Source of the DNA: Nitratireductor pacificus pht-3B
Lineage (GTDB): Bacteria > Pseudomonadota > Alphaproteobacteria > Rhizobiales > Rhizobiaceae
NCBI RefSeq assembly: GCF_000300335.1
Contig: NZ_AMRM01000013.1
Span: 62,001 to 126,000 of the forward strand
Reading direction: 5' to 3'
DNA length: 64,000 nucleotides
Shown here one piece after another: positions 58,049 through 64,000 of the stretch (positions within the stretch are counted from its first letter, which is position 1; each line of letters starts with the position of its first letter). The notes beneath the pieces are model-generated. The model ran no database searches. It had not been told where the DNA came from and saw only the letters and a program-made list of their open reading frames with translations. The position numbers and the translations under genes were made by a program.

Positions 58049-58651
58049 ATGAGCATCGCCAGCAAGCAAAGGCCGCGGACGAAGCCCGCCGAGGAGCGCC
58101 GGGAAGAGCTCATGAACGCGGCGGAAGTCCTGTTCCTGGAGAAAGGCATTGGGTCCACGACGGTCGGGGAGATCACGGCCGGCGCCGACGTCGCGAAGGG
58201 CACCTTCTACCTGCATTTTTCCTCGAAGGAGGACATTCACGCCGCGCTTGGAGAGCGTTTCGTTCGCGCATTCGTCGCGGATCTGGAGGCAGCGTTGGCG
58301 CGGGCGTCCAAGGCGGGCTGGAACGAGAAGCTCGCCGTCTGGGTCAAGGCCGCGACGGCCCGCTTTCTCGACAACGGTTCGCTGGTCAACATGCTGTTTC
58401 ACACTCATCCACGCCCGCCGGACGATGGTCCCAATCCCATAGCCGGTAATCTGAAGGCGCTTCTCGAAGCAGGGCGTGATGCAGGCGCATGGTCTCTCGA
58501 CGATCCGGAATTTACCGCCGTCTTTCTGTTTGGCGGACTTCACGGGATCGTCGACGAGGTCCTGCTCGGCAAGAAGCGCGCAAGCCGCGCCCGGCTGACC
58601 CAGCGCCTGCAGCGACACTTCCAGTGGAGCGTCGGACTGCCGGAGGCTTGA
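58049..58651 (+). CDS. TetR-family transcriptional regulator
   Basis: A 200-residue regulator with an N-terminal HTH (about 17-62; TTVGEITAGADVAKGTFYLHFSSKEDI). The ATG at 58049 has GGGGACGGGG upstream; an earlier in-frame codon at 58016 is less likely. It lies 130 bp behind the FecB-like gene in the same direction and probably binds the ACTGACCGTCAGT box upstream of the iron operon. A CAGTCAGC half site lies just before its own gene (58024-58031). Confidence 0.92.
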   Translation: MSIASKQRPRTKPAEERREELMNAAEVLFLEKGIGSTTVGEITAGADVAKGTFYLHFSSKEDIHAALGERFVRAFVADLEAALARASKAGWNEKLAVWVKAATARFLDNGSLVNMLFHTHPRPPDDGPNPIAGNLKALLEAGRDAGAWSLDDPEFTAVFLFGGLHGIVDEVLLGKKRASRARLTQRLQRHFQWSVGLPEA

Positions 58652-58766
58652 GAACCGCCGCAGGGGCCACCCCGTCGGCGGCCAGCGATGCAGGCGTGAG
58701 GCCGGCCTTGTTCCGGCACGCTACATCCCGTTGCAACGCGCCCTGGATGAGATCAGCCGGCCTGAA

Positions 58767-60356
<1,590 letters not shown>

Positions 60357-60394
60357 GGCGAGCCTTTAATGAAACGCCGGCGGCTGCGCAACCT

Positions 60395-60874
60395 CTATCC
60401 GCCCCGGTCACCCGGATTCTTGCCGTCCTGCGGCAGCGCCAGCGCCTCGAGCGCCGATTTCAGCGCGTCGAACCGGTCCGTGCCGAGGCGGGCGCGGTAG
60501 GCTTGCTCGATCTCGCGCTTGATCCGGTCGGCGTCCCGCAGGGCCAGGCGCCCCTTCTGCGTATGGACGACGATCCGTGCCCGCCTGTCGTCGGGATCCG
60601 GTACGCGACTGATGATCTCCTCGCCCTCCAGCCCGTCCACCAGCTGCTGCACGGCCTGCTTGGAAATCCCCATCCGGTCGATCAGCGCGGACTGCGGCGT
60701 GCCCCGGCGCCCGATGTGGCCAAGCAGCGCGGCGCGCGCTTCGGTCATCCAGCCATGGCCCGCATCGCGCATGGCGGCAACGAACGCCGCCTGCCAGGCG
60801 CGGCTCGCCTGCCACAGCCGCCAGCCCACATGATCGGGCCAGGCTTCGGTATTTTCGTCAAGATGCTTGACCAC
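60395..60874 (-). CDS. MarR-family transcriptional regulator
   Basis: A 159-residue regulator with the MarR winged helix (about 50-110: TPQSALIDRMGISKQAVQQLVDGLEGEEIISRVPDPDDRRARIV). It starts with GTG at 60874; an in-frame stop upstream excludes a longer form. Codons 2-6 spell the operator GTCAAG-CAT-CTTGAC itself, and a second copy lies in front, so autoregulation is very likely. It is divergent from a small unknown gene, its probable target. Confidence 0.92.
   Translation of the reverse strand: MVKHLDENTEAWPDHVGWRLWQASRAWQAAFVAAMRDAGHGWMTEARAALLGHIGRRGTPQSALIDRMGISKQAVQQLVDGLEGEEIISRVPDPDDRRARIVVHTQKGRLALRDADRIKREIEQAYRARLGTDRFDALKSALEALALPQDGKNPGDRGG
60857..60871. promoter_or_regulatory. 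MarR operator inside the regulator's codons 2-6
   Basis: GTCAAG-ATG-CTTGAC is a perfect 6-bp inverted repeat with a 3-bp centre, lying within the first codons of the MarR gene. It differs in one base from the site at 60895-60909. Confidence 0.7.
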
Positions 60875-60892
60875 TTCGATTCCATGCCTTAA

Positions 60893-60921
60893 TTGTCAAG
60901 ATACTTGACTACATTTACACT
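60893..60921 (+). promoter_or_regulatory. Promoter of the small unknown gene with embedded MarR operator
   Basis: TTGTCA (60893-60898) and TACACT (60916-60921) are spaced by 17 bp, a good vegetative promoter for the gene starting at 60967. The palindrome GTCAAG-ATA-CTTGAC (60895-60909) covers the -35 box and most of the spacer, so a bound MarR protein would block RNA polymerase. Confidence 0.65.
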
Positions 60922-60966
60922 TTCCAACGACCGGGGCAAGCCGGGGCGGAACCATCGGAGCATTTC

Positions 60967-61284
60967 ATGACCATCCTCACCAGAGACAGCCTGCAGTACT
61001 TCATACCCGATACGACGCATGTGCTGGAACGCGGCGGCGGCGAAGCCTTCGTCTACCTCAAGGCCGACGGCACCGGCCACATGCTGCTCGACACCGGCGA
61101 GACCCGCTCGGGCACCTGGCGCCTGCTCGATGACGGCTACGCCACGCAATGGGACGGCGGGCAGAAGGGCGACTGGATGCTCGACGCCACTGCGGAAGGC
61201 ATCACCTATGTTTCCCGCGACGGCGACCAGCGTGTGAAGCTGCGCGGCATCCTGTTCGGCAACGCGAAGAACCTGCCGCAATGA
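60967..61284 (+). CDS. Small conserved-looking protein of unknown function
   Basis: A 105-residue soluble protein without signal peptide or membrane segment; I do not recognise a family. It is rich in short beta-type stretches (FVYLKADGTGHMLLDTGETRSGTWRL...), suggesting a small beta-barrel. GGAGC precedes the ATG. It is divergent from the MarR gene, with two matching operators between and within them, so it is probably the regulated target gene. Confidence 0.75.
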   Translation: MTILTRDSLQYFIPDTTHVLERGGGEAFVYLKADGTGHMLLDTGETRSGTWRLLDDGYATQWDGGQKGDWMLDATAEGITYVSRDGDQRVKLRGILFGNAKNLPQ

Positions 61285-61287
61285 GGA

Positions 61288-61935
61288 TCAGCCGGCGAGC
61301 ACGCCATCGGCGATCGCCGCCTCGAGCCGGTCCACCGCCTTCGCCAGCTTCTCGTCGATCACATGCAGGTACTGGGTCCAGTCACTGACCTGCTGCAATT
61401 CGGCCGGGCCGTCGGAAATGCCGCGCAGGGCGACCAGAGGAACATTGAAGCGCTGGCAGGCGCGCAGGCAGGCGAAGGTCTCCATGTCGACCATGTCGGC
61501 GGCGATGCCGTCATAGGCGAGGCCGGAAACGATGTTGCCGCCGGTGGACAGCGCCGCCTCGCGGATGCCCGGAATGCGCAACGGCAGCGGCACGGCCACC
61601 GGCAGATCGAGAAACGGCGTCGCGCCTTTCTCGAAGCCGAGCGGCGAGGCATCCATGTCGCGATAGGCCACGGTCGTCGCCTGGTAGATTTCCGTCTGCT
61701 CGAGCGTGCGGCTGCCGGCCGAACCGAGCGAGACGAGCAGATCCGGCAACCGGTTCTGCGCCTTGAGGAGCGCGAGTTCGGCGCCCAGCACCACGCCGGC
61801 CTCGACCGGGCCGACACCCGTCATCAGCGGCTTGAAACGGCGTTTCAGATGCGGCCCGTACTCGGCCTCCGCCGCCATCACGAACAGCACGGTCCTGCCC
61901 GACAGCACGGCCGGCTCGACGATCACGCCGCTCAT
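61288..61935 (-). CDS. MTA/SAH-nucleosidase-like phosphorylase-superfamily protein
   Basis: A 215-residue protein of the PNP/UDP superfamily. VMAAEAEYG at the N-terminus, the LLVSLGSAGS loop, the VDMETFA glutamate motif that contacts the ribose and RGISDG near the end fit 5'-methylthioadenosine/S-adenosylhomocysteine nucleosidase, though it is slightly short. It would remove adenine from MTA or SAH. Its start overlaps the thioesterase stop by 4 bp. It converges on the small unknown gene with only 3 bp between stops. Confidence 0.85.
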   Translation of the reverse strand: MSGVIVEPAVLSGRTVLFVMAAEAEYGPHLKRRFKPLMTGVGPVEAGVVLGAELALLKAQNRLPDLLVSLGSAGSRTLEQTEIYQATTVAYRDMDASPLGFEKGATPFLDLPVAVPLPLRIPGIREAALSTGGNIVSGLAYDGIAADMVDMETFACLRACQRFNVPLVALRGISDGPAELQQVSDWTQYLHVIDEKLAKAVDRLEAAIADGVLAG

Positions 61936-62375
61936 CCCGCGATCCCCTCGCGTCCGACGATGGTCATCATCGTGCCGGTCATGGTGGCGATCAGCTTCGC
62001 CTCTCCCTCTCCGCTGAAGGCGTAGGCCTGGCCGTCGGCGACGATGATGGTGCGGCCGGGCTTGGTCACGGAGCCGCGGAACAGGAAACGCTCGCCCTTG
62101 CCGGGCGCCAGGAGGTTGACCTTGAACTCGATCGTCAGCACGGCTGCATCGTCCGGCATCAGCGAGTAGGCCGCATAGCCGCAGGCGGAGTCGAGCGCCG
62201 TCGAGATCACGCCCGCATGCAGGAAGCCGTGCTGCTGCGTCAGCGCTTCGGAATAGGGCATCTCGATCTCGACCACGCCGGGCGTCACCAGCGTCAGCTT
62301 CGCGCCGATGGTCTGCATCATGTTCTGCCGGTCGAAGCTCGCCCGCACCCGCGTTTCGATCATGTCCGTCGCCAT
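61932..62375 (-). CDS. PaaI-family (hotdog-fold) thioesterase
   Basis: A 147-residue hotdog protein: QQHGFLHAGVISTALDSACGYAAYS is the family motif containing the HGG-like catalytic region (here LHAG). AGGGGACAAC precedes the ATG at 62375; longer reading in the same frame runs into the methyltransferase gene. It would hydrolyse an acyl-CoA thioester. It lies 14 bp behind the methyltransferase and overlaps the nucleosidase gene. Confidence 0.88.
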   Translation of the reverse strand: MATDMIETRVRASFDRQNMMQTIGAKLTLVTPGVVEIEMPYSEALTQQHGFLHAGVISTALDSACGYAAYSLMPDDAAVLTIEFKVNLLAPGKGERFLFRGSVTKPGRTIIVADGQAYAFSGEGEAKLIATMTGTMMTIVGREGIAG

Positions 62376-62389
62376 GTTGTCCCCTGCCC

Positions 62390-63676
62390 TCAGTCGCGGG
62401 TCAGCGCTGCGAAATAGAAACCGTCCGTGCCCGTGCGCAACGGCGAAAGCGCGATGCCCAGCGCCGGGTCGATGCGCGCGAAGCCGGCCTTTTCGGGAAA
62501 GTTCCGCTGCCAGAGCGCGGCGTGATCGACCGGCGTGAAGCCGGAAGATGCTTCGAGAAAGGCCCGGACCCGGTCGGCATTCTCCTCGGCGAAGACCGAG
62601 CAGGTCACATAGGCCAGCCGGCCGCCGGGGCGCACGAAGCGGCTCGCCTTTTCGAGAATTTCCGCCTGCTCCGCCTGCCGCTGCTCGAGCTGTTTCTCCG
62701 ACAGGCGCCATTTGGCGTCCGGACGCCGCCTCCAGGTGCCCGACCCGGTGCAGGGCGCGTCCACCAGGACGAGATCCATCCGGCCTTCAAGTGCCTCGAG
62801 AGCGCCCTCGCCGGCCGTCGCCTGCACATTGCGGCATCCGGCGCGCTTCAACCGGTCGAAGATCGGCGCCAGGCGCTGCTTGTCCGCGTCGAAGGCGCAA
62901 ATCTGGCCGGTGTTTTCCATGGCGGCGGACATGGCGAGCGACTTGCCGCCCGCGCCGGCGCAGAAATCCAGCACCTGCATGCCGGGAGCGGCGCCCGCCA
63001 GTTGCGCGACGATCTGCGACCCCTCGTCCTGAACCTCGAACCAGCCCTTCTGGAAAGCCGGCTCGGCCTGGACATTCGGATGCCGCCCCTGTCCCTCGAT
63101 GGCACCGATGCGCAGGCCCACGGGCGCCAGCGCGCAGGGCCCAGCGCCGCTCTTGTCGAGGGCGCGAACGACCTTGTCGCGCGCCGCCTTCAACGTGTTG
63201 ACGCGCAGGTCGAGCGGCGGGCGAGCGGCAAGCGCGGCGGCTTCGTCCACCCAGTCCGCACCGCAGGCGCGTTCGAGGATCGGCTCGCACCATTCGGGAC
63301 AGTCGGCCCGCACGCCGTCCGGCGCCTGTTCAAGGCGGTGGGTCTTGAGAGCGGCCGTCTCCTGCGCCGAAAGGCCGGGCGGGGCGAAAGTGTCTCCTGC
63401 CAGCGCCTCGTCGAAGGTCTGCGCCGTGAAGCCTGCCTCGATCGCCAGCGCCCCGAAGGCCAGTGCGCGCGGCGTCTCTTCGCCGAGCATCCAGGCGGCG
63501 GAGCGCTTGCGGCGCAGGGCGTCGTAGACGATGTTGCCGATGGCCGCACGGTCCTTGGAGCCGGCAAAGCGGTGCGACAGGCCCCAGTCTCTCAGCGCTT
63601 CGGCGGCCGGGCGATAACGCCGGTCGATGTCTTCCAGTACCTCAATGGCCGCAGCCAGTCTTCCGCCGGTTCGCAT
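62390..63676 (-). CDS. RsmB/NOP-family RNA (cytosine-5) methyltransferase
   Basis: A 428-residue SAM-dependent RNA methyltransferase. An N-terminal NusB-like region precedes the catalytic domain with VLDFCAGAGGKSLAMSA (SAM binding), the VDAPCTGSGTWRR motif IV cysteine and the VTCSVFAEEN motif VI catalytic cysteine. AGAGGGAC precedes the ATG at 63676, 75 bp inside a longer frame. It probably modifies 16S rRNA; whether it is the RsmB C967 enzyme is not certain. Confidence 0.93.
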   Translation of the reverse strand: MRTGGRLAAAIEVLEDIDRRYRPAAEALRDWGLSHRFAGSKDRAAIGNIVYDALRRKRSAAWMLGEETPRALAFGALAIEAGFTAQTFDEALAGDTFAPPGLSAQETAALKTHRLEQAPDGVRADCPEWCEPILERACGADWVDEAAALAARPPLDLRVNTLKAARDKVVRALDKSGAGPCALAPVGLRIGAIEGQGRHPNVQAEPAFQKGWFEVQDEGSQIVAQLAGAAPGMQVLDFCAGAGGKSLAMSAAMENTGQICAFDADKQRLAPIFDRLKRAGCRNVQATAGEGALEALEGRMDLVLVDAPCTGSGTWRRRPDAKWRLSEKQLEQRQAEQAEILEKASRFVRPGGRLAYVTCSVFAEENADRVRAFLEASSGFTPVDHAALWQRNFPEKAGFARIDPALGIALSPLRTGTDGFYFAALTRD

Positions 63677-63749
63677 GTGGTCCCTCTGCCGGTTGCCCGA
63701 ATGCTGCACAGCTAGCGGGATGGAGGCGAATACACAAGAGCGGCGGAAC

Positions 63750-63783
63750 ATAAGAAAGCGGGCGCGGAGTGATCCGCGCCCGC
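63750..63783 (-). terminator. Intrinsic terminator after the catalase gene
   Basis: GCGGGCGCGGA (63758-63768) pairs with TCCGCGCCCGC (63773-63783) over a GTGA loop; read leftward the stem is followed by TTTCTTAT. It lies 27 bp beyond the catalase stop. Confidence 0.8.
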
Positions 63784-63810
63784 CGGGTCGTCACGGTTTC
63801 TTCGCCGCGC

Positions 63811-64000
63811 CTATTCGGCGGCCTGCTGCGGCGTCTTTCCCGACACCGGGATCGCATTGGCCTCGTAACCATGCGCCTCCTTCAGCGCCTTGCGGACGCC
63901 GTTGCCATAGTCGGGATGCACCTTGTCGAAATGCGCGAGCTGACGCTCGACGATCTCGCCCGGCACACCGCCCATGGCTGCCGCGATGTTGGCGAACAGC
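63811..64000 (-). CDS. Catalase, C-terminal end
   Basis: The last 63 residues of a leftward gene cut by the window edge. The [35 protein letters not shown] pattern is the conserved C-terminus of small-subunit haem catalases, followed by a short tail with [11 protein letters not shown] before the TAG. The active-site region is outside the window. Confidence 0.88.
   Translation of the reverse strand, partial: LFANIAAAMGGVPGEIVERQLAHFDKVHPDYGNGVRKALKEAHGYEANAIPVSGKTPQQAAE

Overview
The window is a GC-rich chromosome or megaplasmid segment of an alphaproteobacterium, most likely of the order Hyphomicrobiales (rhizobia and relatives). The reasons are very dense solute ABC transporters, many IclR/GntR/LysR/RpiR regulators, tightly overlapping start/stop codons, and degenerate copies of palindromic intergenic repeats of the rhizobial RIME type (about 6.69, 36.9 and 48.8 kb). 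It is almost entirely accessory catabolic and uptake DNA; only the last 5 kb (guaA, an RsmB-like methyltransferase, catalase) looks like core genome. No rRNA, tRNA, CRISPR array, prophage or insertion sequence was seen.

Region A (1-13.1 kb) looks like uptake and breakdown of an aromatic or heteroaromatic acid, possibly as an amino-acid conjugate. It holds two NitT/TauT-type ABC systems (one cut by the window edge), a flavin-dependent ring hydroxylase, a bicupin, an IclR regulator, a polar amino-acid ABC system bracketed by a Pht5-like decarboxylase and an M20 amidohydrolase, and a MocR-type GntR regulator. The 8-mer GTTCAAAT, mostly inside a GTTC-N6-GAAC dyad, occurs in the control regions of four transcription units, which points to one regulon; the MocR protein is the best candidate regulator.

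Region B (13.2-36.8 kb) is the most unusual part. Four different M81 (MlrC-like) metallopeptidase genes lie with two complete dipeptide/oligopeptide ABC importers, a fumarylacetoacetase-fold hydrolase, two further IclR regulators, a type III PLP enzyme resembling D-serine dehydratase/D-threonine aldolase, a RidA-type deaminase and a class III aminotransferase/aminomutase. None of the other microcystin genes (mlrA, mlrB, mlrD) is present. A related 17-bp imperfect palindrome occurs four times, twice in each of the two divergent M81 promoter regions, tying the two halves together. I infer an import-and-dismantle pathway for a non-standard peptide or D-amino-acid compound.

Region C (37-48.7 kb) has an IlvD/Edd sugar-acid dehydratase with the cysteine spacing of L-arabinonate dehydratase, a cystathionine-lyase-like gene leading a GltI-type amino-acid ABC operon, a LysR regulator with a clear T-N11-A dyad, and a glutamine-type ABC operon that continues into a C45 (acyltransferase-like) hydrolase and an RpiR regulator.

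Region D (48.7-58.7 kb) is an iron-chelate uptake operon: two YbtP/YbtQ-type ABC half transporters, a FyuA-like TonB receptor and a FecBCD-type importer, followed by a TetR regulator. Two TetR-like boxes stand in front of the first gene. No siderophore synthesis genes are present.

Region E (58.7-64 kb) contains guaA, a MarR regulator whose codons 2-6 form an operator palindrome, a small unknown protein divergent from it, an MTA/SAH-nucleosidase-like protein, a PaaI thioesterase, an RsmB-type RNA methyltransferase and the C-terminus of a catalase.
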